In this document: positions 34,741 to 43,507 of the stretch, piece by piece
Layout of the letters: each line of letters opens with the position of its first letter
Numbering within the stretch: position 1 is the stretch's first letter
Assembly (NCBI RefSeq): GCF_004135205.1
Contig: NZ_CP035490.1
Span: forward strand, 3,241,501 to 3,305,500
Source: Hahella sp. KA22
GTDB lineage: Bacteria; Pseudomonadota; Gammaproteobacteria; Pseudomonadales; Oleiphilaceae
Length of the DNA stretch: 64,000 nucleotides
Direction of reading: 5' to 3'
Notes under the pieces: model-generated
What the model was told of the DNA's origin: nothing
The model's database searches: none
The model's input: the letters and a program-made list of their open reading frames with translations, nothing else
Made by a program: the position numbers and the translations under genes

Positions 34741-34946
34741 AATGGACGACGCCGGAGCAAGACGCTCAATGGGAAGAAAAGCTTAGAAAGGAGGCTGAGT
34801 ATCGCAGACAAATGGCGGTCTCAGAGGATGAACTCGCTCTTGAGGAGAAGCTGAAAGAGGCATCAGCGGAGGAGCTGACCAAATATATCGAGCAAGCCAT
34901 AGACGCGGAGAAGCAAAGCGGCGCTGGCGGCCAAGGAAAAGAATAG
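34698..34946 (+). CDS. Small charged helical protein, doubtful start
   Basis: An 82-residue frame, strongly helical and charged from residue 18 on (TPEQDAQWEEKLRKEAEYRRQ and EDELALEEKLKEASAEELTKYIEQ), suggesting a coiled coil. The first 15 residues are encoded by the spacer and right arm of the inverted repeat, so the original 5' end may have been replaced. No ribosome site lies before ATG 34698. Function unknown; possibly a gene remnant. Confidence 0.45.
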   Translation: MRALHHAYIGAGLIKWTTPEQDAQWEEKLRKEAEYRRQMAVSEDELALEEKLKEASAEELTKYIEQAIDAEKQSGAGGQGKE

Positions 34947-35256
34947 TTCGTGTCCGTATGAAATCGAGCATTGGGATTTTGGGCCATCCTAGGTGCTCGC
35001 TCCTGTTGTAGAACCCCGCTTGTGCGAGGCCTTCCATATCTGGTTTTTTTCATTTCGTACTTTGGCGATCGGGTGATTGCCTGCCCGTTAAACCGGGTGG
35101 CTTTTGACCCGCTTTTCCTTTTTCTGATTTTATGAGCGTTACCTCAGCCAGATCTCTGTGTCTTATCTGGGCGTTGGGGGGCCGAGTGATTTCCTTTGTC
35201 CTGGTGCGTAACTTGCTGCACCGGAACTGGAGAGCAGTTGGGAAGGAGCATTGCTT
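34947..35256. other. Gap without recognised features
   Basis: In this 310-bp stretch I find no supported gene, RNA or terminator. The segment just before 35257 contains the ribosome site (AAGGAG) of the following small gene. Confidence 0.35.
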
Positions 35257-35499
35257 ATGGATACGGAGCAAGAGGAAGAGGTAAAGATAATAGCCAGACA
35301 AATCTTCGAATACCTGCAGAGCCATCCGTCCGCTGCGGATTCACTGCAAGGCGTCATGCGTTGGTGGCTGGCGGGGGAGGCGGTCAGCTCTCGGGAACGG
35401 GTTCTGCGAGCGCTTGAAAGTCTGGTGCGTGAGGGGGTGGTCGGGCGTCGAAGCATAAGTGACGGCGGCGTCATCTTTTATTCACTTGAAAAGCTTTGA
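35257..35499 (+). CDS. Small winged-helix-like protein
   Basis: An 80-residue acidic protein: MDTEQEEEVKIIARQIFEYLQSH, then SLQGVMRWWLAGEA and VLRALESLVREGVVGRRSISDGGVIFYSLEKL. The last part has the helix-helix-wing pattern of a small winged-helix domain. ATG 35257 is chosen over the TTG two codons earlier because AAGGAG is 8 bases upstream of the ATG. I do not recognise the family. It is followed by another small same-strand gene. Confidence 0.6.
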   Translation: MDTEQEEEVKIIARQIFEYLQSHPSAADSLQGVMRWWLAGEAVSSRERVLRALESLVREGVVGRRSISDGGVIFYSLEKL

Positions 35500-35564
35500 A
35501 GCGATCGCATGTAAGAATGTAAATGCAGCTGTAATACGCTGCGCCCTCAGGAAAGGAGTTGCAT

Positions 35565-35753
35565 ATGAAACCTGATGAATTCATGAAGAAGTACGGCTTT
35601 GTAGAAGAGGACGAAAAAGAGCACAGTCTGCAGGAAAACGCCAAAGAGCGGGCCAGGCATTTGCATCGACCTAATGCCGGAACGCCTTTTGACTGGGAGG
35701 ATTGGGAGCGCTATCAGCAAGAAACTGATGAGGGTGAAGAGAAGACAAACTAG
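35565..35753 (+). CDS. Small acidic hypothetical protein
   Basis: A 62-residue protein, rich in Glu, Asp and Lys, with FDWEDWERYQQ near the end. A strong AAAGGAG precedes ATG 35565. No membrane segment or domain is recognised. It follows the winged-helix-like gene by 65 bp and ends 8 bp from the converging histidine kinase gene. Confidence 0.55.
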   Translation: MKPDEFMKKYGFVEEDEKEHSLQENAKERARHLHRPNAGTPFDWEDWERYQQETDEGEEKTN

Positions 35754-35760
35754 AGGCTTT

Positions 35761-37065
35761 TCATTGCGGATCGTGTTTTCCTGAGCCTCGTGGCAGCTCC
35801 AAAAAAAATCGACAGCCGCCCTCCGGTAGATTCTCGAAGCAGATGCGCCCCTGATGTTGCTCTATGATAGCTTTGCTGATGTAGAGACCAAGACCTGAGC
35901 CGCCGGTGCTGCGGTTGGCGGCGGTGCTGGCTTGCGCGAAGCGGGTAAAGAGTCGCTTGGTCAGTTCCTGTGGGATGCCGGGGCCTTGGTCGATGACGTC
36001 GATGAGCAGACGCTCTGGCGTATCCTTGAGCGTGACTTTGATCTCCCCACCATGAGGGGAGAATTTCAAGGCGTTGGAAAGAAGATTCTGCAGCACTTGC
36101 AATAAGCGATCATGGTCTGCGTCTATCCAGTCCGTTTCCTGGCGTTGATAACGTAGCGTCACATTCTGCAGTGAAGCCGCAGGTGAGATAGTGTCCACGG
36201 CCTCCTGGATTAGCTCGGCCGGGTTTAAAGGCGCTATGTCCAGAGTGAGCCGCCCCGACTCGATACGTTCGATGTCCAGCACCTCATTCACCAACTTAAC
36301 TAAGCGAACCGTATTGTTGCAGGCCATTTGCAGCATATGGGCTTTTTGATCAGGGTTGTGATCGAAACGACCGCTTTGCAGCAGTCCTAATGAACCCTGG
36401 ATGGCGGTTAAAGGCGTGCGCAACTCGTGACTGACCACCGCCACCCACTCCCTGCGGATGTGGTCGAGCCTGTCTTTCTCAGCTTCTGCGCGACGTCTTG
36501 CTTCCTCGTAGATGTGGGCGATGATGGCGACAAAGCTCATTGATGCGACGCTGGCGGACATACGTCCGACTAAAGAGTCGTCCCAACCTTTGCCTTGTAT
36601 CAGCGCTAAATCGTGGGCCTTGAGAATGGTGAATAAACCGATTGCCGCCAACAGAACGACTCCCGGCGCTCGATATTTGTCGCCGACAAAGCCAGCGATC
36701 AGCGGTAACGCTGGCAGCCAGGTCAGCACGCGAGAGGTGAGACCGCCATCGCTCCAGGCGGTGGCGAGAATGATGGAGAGTGTGGACAGCAATAGCAGAT
36801 CCGCCGCCAGGCCAGGTCGACCTGTCAGCCAGAGTGCAATCAAACCGGATAGCAACGACGGCGTGGCGAAGGCGACCACCAATGTGGAGGCGGTCCAGCC
36901 GTCTGTGGCGTAGCGCACCAGCGCCATCGTGGCGGCGCTGATGAAGCCATAGAACAGCAGGCCGACCAGCACTCTTTGGCGGCTTAGTTGCGCCTCGGAT
37001 AGAGACGCGCCGCCAGGAATAAGTCGGTCGAGCAGACTGACGTGCAGCTCTTTGAGTCTTCTCAT
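35761..37065 (-). CDS. Orphan sensor histidine kinase
   Basis: A 434-residue membrane kinase with about six N-terminal helices (about 30-195) in place of a periplasmic domain, then a HisKA domain with phospho-acceptor His in VVSHELRTPLTAIQGSLGLL. The HATPase domain follows: NLLSNALKFSPHG, DQGPGIP and GGSGLGLYISKAI. The signal is probably sensed within the membrane. No response regulator gene is adjacent, so the partner is elsewhere. The next minus-strand gene upstream (37244-37678) encodes a truncated haemoglobin, 178 bp away, so a redox, oxygen or NO link is conceivable but unproven. Confidence 0.92.
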   Translation of the reverse strand: MRRLKELHVSLLDRLIPGGASLSEAQLSRQRVLVGLLFYGFISAATMALVRYATDGWTASTLVVAFATPSLLSGLIALWLTGRPGLAADLLLLSTLSIILATAWSDGGLTSRVLTWLPALPLIAGFVGDKYRAPGVVLLAAIGLFTILKAHDLALIQGKGWDDSLVGRMSASVASMSFVAIIAHIYEEARRRAEAEKDRLDHIRREWVAVVSHELRTPLTAIQGSLGLLQSGRFDHNPDQKAHMLQMACNNTVRLVKLVNEVLDIERIESGRLTLDIAPLNPAELIQEAVDTISPAASLQNVTLRYQRQETDWIDADHDRLLQVLQNLLSNALKFSPHGGEIKVTLKDTPERLLIDVIDQGPGIPQELTKRLFTRFAQASTAANRSTGGSGLGLYISKAIIEQHQGRICFENLPEGGCRFFLELPRGSGKHDPQ

Positions 37066-37243
37066 GAGGCGTTGCGTTCATTGCTGGACTTTCCAGTGTT
37101 CCATCCGTCGCCGTCAATGTGGTCGCTACAGAGTGGGCGGGTTGAAACCAGAGAAAGGCCAGTCCTTGGAGCGCTGGAGTCAGTCTACTGTTTAGCTATC
37201 AGTTTAGACGAGAAATCAAGGCGGTTTAGACCAAAAATCAACG

Positions 37244-37678
37244 TTATAGAGCGGAGTAAAAGTTGGCTTCGTCGCCGGGAGTGGCGCTGCGAGCGGTTTC
37301 AAACGCTTTGGACATGGAGTCGGCGATGGCGGCTGCGCGGGTCTTCATTAATTCCGCTTTCGGCCCGGCGTGATGGCGATCTATTTCCTGTCGCCACAGG
37401 GTAAGCCAGCGCTCGAAATGCGCTGGGCGCAAAGGGGATTTTGCGTCCAGCGCCGCGTGCGCTTCATAGACTCTGCCTTGAAAACCCGCGCGCACTCCAA
37501 ACAACAGGGAGTTCCAGAAGGCGACGATGCGCGGCAGATGGGCGGGAAGGTCGATGGCGGCCACATCTGTGAAGAAAAAGCCTACCTGCTCATCGCTTAA
37601 AAGCAGGCCATAAAAGCGCTCCACGATATCTTGAATATCGTCGACGCCGGCGATGTCCTGTACAGGCTGAGTGGTCAC
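37244..37678 (-). CDS. Group III truncated haemoglobin
   Basis: A 144-residue haem protein of the 2/2 globin fold, group III. It has the RFYGLLLSDEQVGFFFTDVA helix B-C region, FWNSLLFG, and the F-G region HAALDAKSPLRPAHFERWL, which contains the candidate proximal His. Members bind oxygen or NO and are linked to nitrosative stress in the species studied, which would suit a nitrate-respiring cell that makes NO. Single gene or first gene before the kinase on the minus strand. Confidence 0.9.
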   Translation of the reverse strand: MTTQPVQDIAGVDDIQDIVERFYGLLLSDEQVGFFFTDVAAIDLPAHLPRIVAFWNSLLFGVRAGFQGRVYEAHAALDAKSPLRPAHFERWLTLWRQEIDRHHAGPKAELMKTRAAAIADSMSKAFETARSATPGDEANFYSAL

Positions 37679-37704
37679 AAGGCTTCCCCTTTACTATGTT
37701 TTTC

Positions 37705-38901
37705 TTATGCGTCAGCAAAGGCTTTTCGCGCGGCGCCGGGAGCTCCCCAGGCGAATGCGGCGTTCAGCAGTGCGCACATAAACATGACGGCGACAATAGG
37801 AATCAGTGTGCCGTCGGAAAGCGCGGATGACAAGGCGCTAATGGCGCCGGAAATGGTGAACTGCAGCGCCCCCATCAACGCAGACGCCGTGCCGCTGTTG
37901 CTTTTAAAAAACTGGATGAAGCAGGCGGAGCCGTTTGGCATGGCTGCGCCAAGCGATCCTACAGAAAGCATGAGCGCGGGAGCGAACAGATACAGTGACG
38001 GATAGAGGAAAACGATGGCCACCAGCAGGGCCACTCCGAAAGTCTGCAACCAGACCGCCAGTCGCAGCAGTTGAGCGGACTCCACCCAGGTCAGCAGCGC
38101 GCGGTTGGCCATGCTCATCAGGGCCATGACAGCGATATTGCCAGCGAAGAGCAGGGAGAATGCAAACTCAGATAAGTTGAACCATTCCTGATAGATGAAC
38201 GACGCATGGGTCAAAAACGTCAACATGACGCTAAAGCCCAGAGACTGGATAAAAATGAAGCGCAAGGCGGCGGTATTTTTCAGAATCTCCAGATAATCCG
38301 CCAGGACGTTGCGTTTGGGTGGCGGAGAGTGTGGCGGGGCATCGGCGAATAAAGAAAACCATAACGTGACGATCACCACGCCCGTATACAGCGCCAGGAA
38401 CAGGAATATCCAGCGCCAGTCAGCAAAAGCGAGAATAGTGCTGCCTAGTGTCGGAGCGATGGCCGGCGCCGCGATCATGATCAAACCGATCAGAGAAAAC
38501 AGTTTAGCGGTTTCCTGTCCTTCTGTGCGGTCGCGAATGATGGCGGGCACGCTCACCGCGCACCAGCCGCCGCCAAAGGCCTGGGTAAAGCGCCAGATGA
38601 GCAGGGAGGCCAGGCTCTCGCTTTGCGACAACATGAGACAGGAGAACAGGAAGACGCCCAGGCCGGTCAGCATGATCCGGCTGCGGCCAAGGCGGTCCGA
38701 TAACGGGCCGCCGATTAACTGTCCGATGGCCAGTCCCAGAATATACACGCTGATGCTGAGAGAAACGTCGTGAATATCTGCGCCGATCGCTTTGGCGATA
38801 TCGGGAAAAGCAGGTAGATAGGTGTCAATGGCGAAAGGGCCAAGGGCGACCGCCATCGCCAGAATAAAGGCTAGACGTGAGTGGCTGCTGGAAGATGTCA
38901 T
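37705..38901 (-). CDS. Bcr/CflA-family multidrug exporter
   Basis: A 398-residue MFS protein with 12 helices and the Bcr/CflA hallmarks: ALGPFAIDTYLPAFPDIA at the N-terminus, GQLIGGPLSDRLGRSRIM (loop motif) and APTLGSTILAFADWRWIFLFLA. It exports drugs or small metabolites such as sulfonamide, bicyclomycin or Cys derivatives in other species. It is 26 bp upstream of the truncated haemoglobin gene on the same strand, so the two may be co-transcribed. Confidence 0.9.
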   Translation of the reverse strand: MTSSSSHSRLAFILAMAVALGPFAIDTYLPAFPDIAKAIGADIHDVSLSISVYILGLAIGQLIGGPLSDRLGRSRIMLTGLGVFLFSCLMLSQSESLASLLIWRFTQAFGGGWCAVSVPAIIRDRTEGQETAKLFSLIGLIMIAAPAIAPTLGSTILAFADWRWIFLFLALYTGVVIVTLWFSLFADAPPHSPPPKRNVLADYLEILKNTAALRFIFIQSLGFSVMLTFLTHASFIYQEWFNLSEFAFSLLFAGNIAVMALMSMANRALLTWVESAQLLRLAVWLQTFGVALLVAIVFLYPSLYLFAPALMLSVGSLGAAMPNGSACFIQFFKSNSGTASALMGALQFTISGAISALSSALSDGTLIPIVAVMFMCALLNAAFAWGAPGAARKAFADA

Positions 38902-39118
38902 GAGAGTCGGCTGCGCTGCGGAGCTTTGCGCAAATAAACAACAAAGCTTGGTTATAACGAAGAAAGCAGGCTAGGATGCCTAATCCTGACCGCCCGGACA
39001 AGTGGTAAATTTCGAATTCCTTATGTAATTAATTCGAATTGAAAAATTAACGAATATTGTCACCGCCATTCCGCATATTCCCTTCGGCTGATTTCATTAG
39101 TTTGGAATTGCAGTTAGA

Positions 39119-39625
39119 TTGAACTTACCTGAAAACACAATAAAAATTGATTTTATGTTGCACGATAGATCATTTTTACTGAAAGCGAAAGACGCTCTTA
39201 CTGAAGCGGATCTGCTCAATACGGAAAGCCCGTTTTACGCCAGCGTATTGTTGCGTGAGGCGGGACGCACCATGCTGATGCCGGACCGCATTGGCGCAGC
39301 CTGTTGGATTGGAAAAAGCTATTCATTGCGGGATATTCCATCTTCGCAATCGAGATATTACGCCAGATGGTTCAAGGACTTGCTGGATAGATTGCGTCAG
39401 GAACGCGTGTTTCTGGTGTATAACGATGAAGCGCCGCCACAGATGCCTATCTTCCAGCGCAGCGCCAGCGGAGATGGCATACAGGCGGCTCCAGATTGCG
39501 CTGAACTTGCGGCGCGTTTGCTCGGAGAATTGCATACCGGGACGGCTCAGAGTGCGTCAAGCGAACCTGTCTCTCATACTAATCGGTCTCGTCAGAGAAA
39601 GCAGGCGGCCTTGATGTTTGAGTAA
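39119..39625 (+). CDS. Hypothetical protein
   Basis: A 168-residue soluble protein with no domain I recognise. It has a compact first part (LHDRSFLLKAKDALTEADLLNTESPFYASVLLREAGRTML) and a low-complexity, Ser- and Arg-rich tail. The start is uncertain: TTG 39119 or ATG 39155 (residue 13). The stop overlaps the frame leading to the glutaredoxin-like gene, whose ATG is 63 bp further, so the two may be co-transcribed. Confidence 0.55.
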   Translation: MNLPENTIKIDFMLHDRSFLLKAKDALTEADLLNTESPFYASVLLREAGRTMLMPDRIGAACWIGKSYSLRDIPSSQSRYYARWFKDLLDRLRQERVFLVYNDEAPPQMPIFQRSASGDGIQAAPDCAELAARLLGELHTGTAQSASSEPVSHTNRSRQRKQAALMFE

Positions 39626-39687
39626 TGTTTGCACACGCGGGCAAAAAGTGGTCTTATTGCGCGCCTTTTTGTTGTCGTGGTGTTTAC

Positions 39688-40329
39688 ATGAAAAAGTTGT
39701 TCGCGCTGGTGGTGGTCGCCGGTCTTATTTATCAGTTCAAGCCGGAGTGGATTCCGTTTACCCAGCCCGAAGGCGCCTTTTACGTTGATGGCTCTCCCAG
39801 AACGCTACTGTTTACTTTTAGCGATTGCAGGCAACCCTGCGCCAAAGTCAAAGACGAATTAAAACGGAGAGGCGCCGCATTTGAAGAAGTGGTGGTGGAC
39901 GCCAGTGCGGAAAATCGCCAGCTGTGGGACAGTTTCTCCCCCTATAACTCATTTCCATTGTTGATTGCCGGCAAAGAGCGGGTATATGGCGATATGGGCA
40001 TTGAGGTGGCGACTGCGCTGGCGTTGAACTATGGCGAGGATTCGCTCACTTCAGAAGAACGTGAGCTGACATCCTCGCATTTCAATGCGGACGGCTCTCC
40101 AAGAGTAGTGATGTATGGCGCGGACTGGTGCCCCCATTGTAAAAAGCTGCGCGGCGAGTTTCGGGATGACGGCATGGCGTTTTCTGAGATTGACGTGGAA
40201 AAAGCGTATAACAGAGACCAACTTATCCGCACGCTGGGCATCAACGGTTATCCCGTGACTTACGTGGGATATCGTCGTGTGGTGGGGAATGACATCAAAG
40301 CTATTAAGAAAGCGCTCGCCAGTTATTAA
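39688..40329 (+). CDS. Tandem glutaredoxin-like membrane-anchored protein
   Basis: A 213-residue protein with an N-terminal hydrophobic stretch (MKKLFALVVVAGLIYQF) that serves as signal or anchor. Two glutaredoxin-like units follow. The first has CRQPC (about residue 49) with SFPLLIAGKERVYGD; the second has ADWCPHCKKLRGEF with NGYPVTYVGYRRVVGND. Both redox-active Cys pairs are kept. It is likely periplasm-facing. A double-glutaredoxin layout is uncommon. Partner unknown. Confidence 0.8.
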   Translation: MKKLFALVVVAGLIYQFKPEWIPFTQPEGAFYVDGSPRTLLFTFSDCRQPCAKVKDELKRRGAAFEEVVVDASAENRQLWDSFSPYNSFPLLIAGKERVYGDMGIEVATALALNYGEDSLTSEERELTSSHFNADGSPRVVMYGADWCPHCKKLRGEFRDDGMAFSEIDVEKAYNRDQLIRTLGINGYPVTYVGYRRVVGNDIKAIKKALASY

Positions 40330-40352
40330 TCCTCGTTAAATATCCAAGCATC

Positions 40353-40378
40353 AAAAAGGCCGCTGTTGCGGCCTTTTT
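40353..40378. terminator. Bidirectional terminator
   Basis: GGCCGC/GCGGCC stem with a TGTT loop flanked by five A and five T. It serves both the glutaredoxin-like gene (plus) and the exonuclease gene (minus). Confidence 0.9.
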
Positions 40379-40935
40379 CACTTCAGGTTCTCCTGCAAAA
40401 TATTACAGAAAAGCGCGCCCTGTTCGATGGCGTCGTCCAGCGCCACATGGGTATGGGGCAGGGGATCAAACCAATGTTGGGGCATCTTACGCTTGGCGGT
40501 TTCCCTGAAGGGCGTTTTCAGCACCGCCATCGCGTAGCTTTTGATGTCCAGCGCAGAGTGAGAAAACGGACTCTCGCCGGTGAATTTCATCAGATACCAG
40601 TAGACGAACATAAAGTCGTAGGAAGCGGGATAACCGACGAAAACCGGCTTGCCGGGCAATTGCTTAAGCCACTGCAGATACTGCTGCATGGCCTGTTGCG
40701 GCGGCAGCAGGTCCTGGCGACAGGCATCCCAGGCGGCCTGATTCTGCTCCCACCAGGCTTGCGTATCTGGATGGGCGGACGCTTCAGGGAGTGTTTCCAG
40801 GTTGGCGGAGAAGGCTCCGACCAATTCCTTTTCCGCCGTATAAGCTGCTGACGCGAAGCTCAGCATGGAATGCGGTCCGGGAATCGGTCCGTCCGCCTCC
40901 ACATCGGTACTGACATAAATTTCTGGTTTCGCCAT
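40378..40935 (-). CDS. DEDD-family 3'-5' exonuclease
   Basis: A 185-residue soluble nuclease-like protein. Acidic motif I is STDVEADG (residues 9-16), motif II lies in the [15 protein letters not shown] region, and the end [16 protein letters not shown] supplies the His and last Asp of the DEDDh type. Such proteins trim RNA or DNA 3' ends. Single gene; ends at the shared terminator. Confidence 0.85.
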   Translation of the reverse strand: MAKPEIYVSTDVEADGPIPGPHSMLSFASAAYTAEKELVGAFSANLETLPEASAHPDTQAWWEQNQAAWDACRQDLLPPQQAMQQYLQWLKQLPGKPVFVGYPASYDFMFVYWYLMKFTGESPFSHSALDIKSYAMAVLKTPFRETAKRKMPQHWFDPLPHTHVALDDAIEQGALFCNILQENLK

Positions 40936-41461
40936 GAGTCACCTGTGCTGATTAAATAAGATGGGAATGTCATCGTGGATGAAAACCTCCATGATAGCTT
41001 CCAGCAGATATCGCTGCGCTGCGTGCAGTCCTCATGGCTTGTATACAATGGAGAGGGCGCACCTGGAAAGTTAGGCGTTTGGTAGTGACTACCTATTTTT
41101 CCGACGTTTTGGGTAGTTTAAGCTTAAACTCCAAATGCATAACCAGCGAGCGTTACTGGGTCTTGTCCAAACGTAGCGCCTCGCTAGTCATTGTGTAGCA
41201 AGCCAAAAAGAAAACCGGCCCTTATATCCCTTTCATACGTTACATATCTTCTTGTTTTCCCTAACAAAAAACCGTCAACGTTAATACTCTTTCATCTTTC
41301 TTGCAAACACTTTCCTATATGATGGCGTTTCCGTCGATGGAGTGGCGTTTATCCTTTGCTGATGCAGGTTGGCGACGGCAATTTCAGGCTTGCGTTCTAT
41401 ACTAGTGGCAGGACTGAAACCAAGTTTGCGAACTTTTGCAATCTGCGTTGAGGACAAAGGG
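40936..41461. other. Long gap, no gene found
   Basis: This 526-bp region has no supported coding frame. It has scattered short inverted repeats (ACTACC...GGTAGT at about 41090-41121) and a TATACT near 41397 that could be the -10 box of the methyltransferase gene. Nothing conserved is recognised. Confidence 0.35.
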
Positions 41462-42127
41462 ATGAACGGACAAGAAAGAGTGTTGTTGGACGCCAGGCCG
41501 GGGCAGGCGGTTTATAACCGCATTACCTTGCCCTTTTACGATTCCATGGTGCTTGGCTTTTCCAATCATTTCGCTTGGCGTTGTCCATCGGCGAATCTGC
41601 TCGAACTGTATAACCGGAACCTGTCCACTTCTCATTTGGAGATGGGCGTGGGCACCGGCTACTTTCTCGATCATTGTACTCCTGCCGTTCGGCTCGAAAA
41701 GCTGACGTTATTGGATTTGAATCCAACTTGCCTGCGTTATACGGCCGGTCGCCTTTGGCGCTATCAGCCAATATCCTTAAGGCACAATGCGTTAGAGCCA
41801 TTCCCTTTGGACTCACATCAGTTCGGCTCTGTGGGATTGAATTACTTACTGCACTGCATGCCCGGCTCGCCGGAACAGAAGGGCGTTGTATTTGATCACG
41901 TGAAAGCCGTGTTGGCGGAGGTAGGCGTCTGCTTCGGTTCGACGATCATTAATAACGGTGGGGAATCCCGGTTGGGCGGACTGTTGAAGATGCTCTACAA
42001 CCGCAAAGGAATTTTCAGCAACCTGAAGGATACCGCCGACGCCTGGATTGAGCAGTTGGAGGCTAGGTTCAGGCGGGTGCAAACGCAAGAGATCGGCGCT
42101 GTTCTGTTGTTTTCCGCTAGAGACTGA
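41462..42127 (+). CDS. SAM-dependent methyltransferase
   Basis: A 221-residue class I methyltransferase. The SAM-binding motif I is HLEMGVGTGYFLDH (about 58-71), followed by LTLLDLNPTCL (motif II acidic residue) and FGSVGLNYLLHCMPG. ATG 41462 is chosen for the GAGG 8 bases upstream; the frame is open earlier but the extra residues are not methyltransferase-like. The substrate is unknown. The next gene starts 46 bp later on the same strand. Confidence 0.85.
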   Translation: MNGQERVLLDARPGQAVYNRITLPFYDSMVLGFSNHFAWRCPSANLLELYNRNLSTSHLEMGVGTGYFLDHCTPAVRLEKLTLLDLNPTCLRYTAGRLWRYQPISLRHNALEPFPLDSHQFGSVGLNYLLHCMPGSPEQKGVVFDHVKAVLAEVGVCFGSTIINNGGESRLGGLLKMLYNRKGIFSNLKDTADAWIEQLEARFRRVQTQEIGAVLLFSARD

Positions 42128-42173
42128 TCTTGTTGCGGTCACTATTTGACTGACGACAAAGAGCTAAGCAAAC

Positions 42174-43382
42174 ATGGCAATTACTGCAAAGAGAACCGGA
42201 GTCATCGCGACGGTAGCTATTATCTGGCTGATCGCGACATCCTATTTTGTATACCTCAGCCTCACCTCTGAAGCGGACTCTGATCGCAGAAGGGATATGA
42301 GAGAGTTTCAGCATGGCGTGGATTTCGTGCGTCGGGCTGACGGTAAATATGTGTTGATCTGGTCCAGTTCCGGATCGCCGTTGGAACCGGAGGAAGCCGA
42401 CGGCGATGAATGGATACACGATGTTTATTACTCCCACATCGATCCGAAAAATCCTCAGCTTGATCCCGTCACTCTGATTTCCGCGCCGTTGGCGCAAGAG
42501 CCGGCCAGTTCCGCCATCAATGACGATGGCCATATCATGGTCACCATGGAAGACGCGTGGAATACGGAGAATGTGCTGGCGCAGACCTTCGGACTCTATG
42601 ACAGCGACATGAGTCCGATCAAAGCCTATCAGCAAGTCGTCTTTGATGGCGGGCACTCCGGCCATGTGACGGCGGCCGGTAAGCGTTTTGTCGTGTTCTA
42701 TTCCGAAGAATGGGTGGATGGCGGCGGCGTCGACGATCTCGGCTCTGGCGATGACGTGCTGATGGCGGTCTACGACACCCATGGCGAACTGCTGCATGAA
42801 CGTGATGTCGCCGTCGGCGACCGCACCCGGGACTGGTGGCCGTTGGCGGCGGGCTCAGATCGGCGCGCTTTGCTGGTGTGGCAGCGTTTCGTGGACGACA
42901 AGCCCTACGCGCGCCTGATGTATCGCATGTATGACCCGGTGGACGACAAATGGGTGAAAGGGGAGACCGAGCTGGTCAAAACCCAGGAATATTATACCTA
43001 TGATGTGCAATACATCGGCGCGATTGATCGCTTTCTGGTGACCGGCGCCTACAGTAATGGCGGCGGGTTTGCCTTTTTGATTGCTCCCGACGGCTCTATC
43101 TCAGCCAGAAACACCAGTCTGCCGCCATTGGTGCGAGAGGCCCAGCCTGCTATTCGAACCGTGAATGGCAAACTATTGGCGGTTTATCCTGCTGCGCCAG
43201 ACAGGCTAATGGTGCTGTCTCTCACCAAGACGTCGATCTCTCTTGAGAAGCGCATACCAGTGGACTATCGCTGGTCCTACATCGGAACCGATGGCATTTT
43301 CCTTGATGACGGCACGGTGTATTTCGTGTCCCTGTCCGCTAACGGTCCCAAACAGCTGAAAGTCAGCGTCAACCTCGATTAA
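42174..43382 (+). CDS. Membrane-anchored beta-propeller-like protein
   Basis: A 402-residue protein with one N-terminal helix (about 10-30) and a large non-cytoplasmic part made of repeated strand patterns with W, D and G (e.g. GKYVLIWSSSGSP, KRFVVFYSEEW, RRALLVWQRFVDD, DRFLVTGAYSNGGGF). It may fold as a beta-propeller. No catalytic motif is recognised. It is 46 bp after the methyltransferase and 125 bp before the di-haem cytochrome. Confidence 0.6.
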   Translation: MAITAKRTGVIATVAIIWLIATSYFVYLSLTSEADSDRRRDMREFQHGVDFVRRADGKYVLIWSSSGSPLEPEEADGDEWIHDVYYSHIDPKNPQLDPVTLISAPLAQEPASSAINDDGHIMVTMEDAWNTENVLAQTFGLYDSDMSPIKAYQQVVFDGGHSGHVTAAGKRFVVFYSEEWVDGGGVDDLGSGDDVLMAVYDTHGELLHERDVAVGDRTRDWWPLAAGSDRRALLVWQRFVDDKPYARLMYRMYDPVDDKWVKGETELVKTQEYYTYDVQYIGAIDRFLVTGAYSNGGGFAFLIAPDGSISARNTSLPPLVREAQPAIRTVNGKLLAVYPAAPDRLMVLSLTKTSISLEKRIPVDYRWSYIGTDGIFLDDGTVYFVSLSANGPKQLKVSVNLD

Positions 43383-43507
43383 TCCTCTCTCCCAGGCCGG
43401 CGGACTGAGCGCCGTCGGCGATCCCTGTCTATAGTAAAAGTGGCTGTGAATTAAAAAACGAATGGCGATTCTCATAGGGAGTGCACCAAAGCGAAAGGAT
43501 CAAGGCT

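Noticed and set aside
34601-34786. 61-residue frame starting before the 23-bp inverted repeat
   Set aside because: AGGAG precedes its ATG at 34667, but the product is short, Arg/Cys-rich and without likeness; it may be a remnant of the disrupted gene start.
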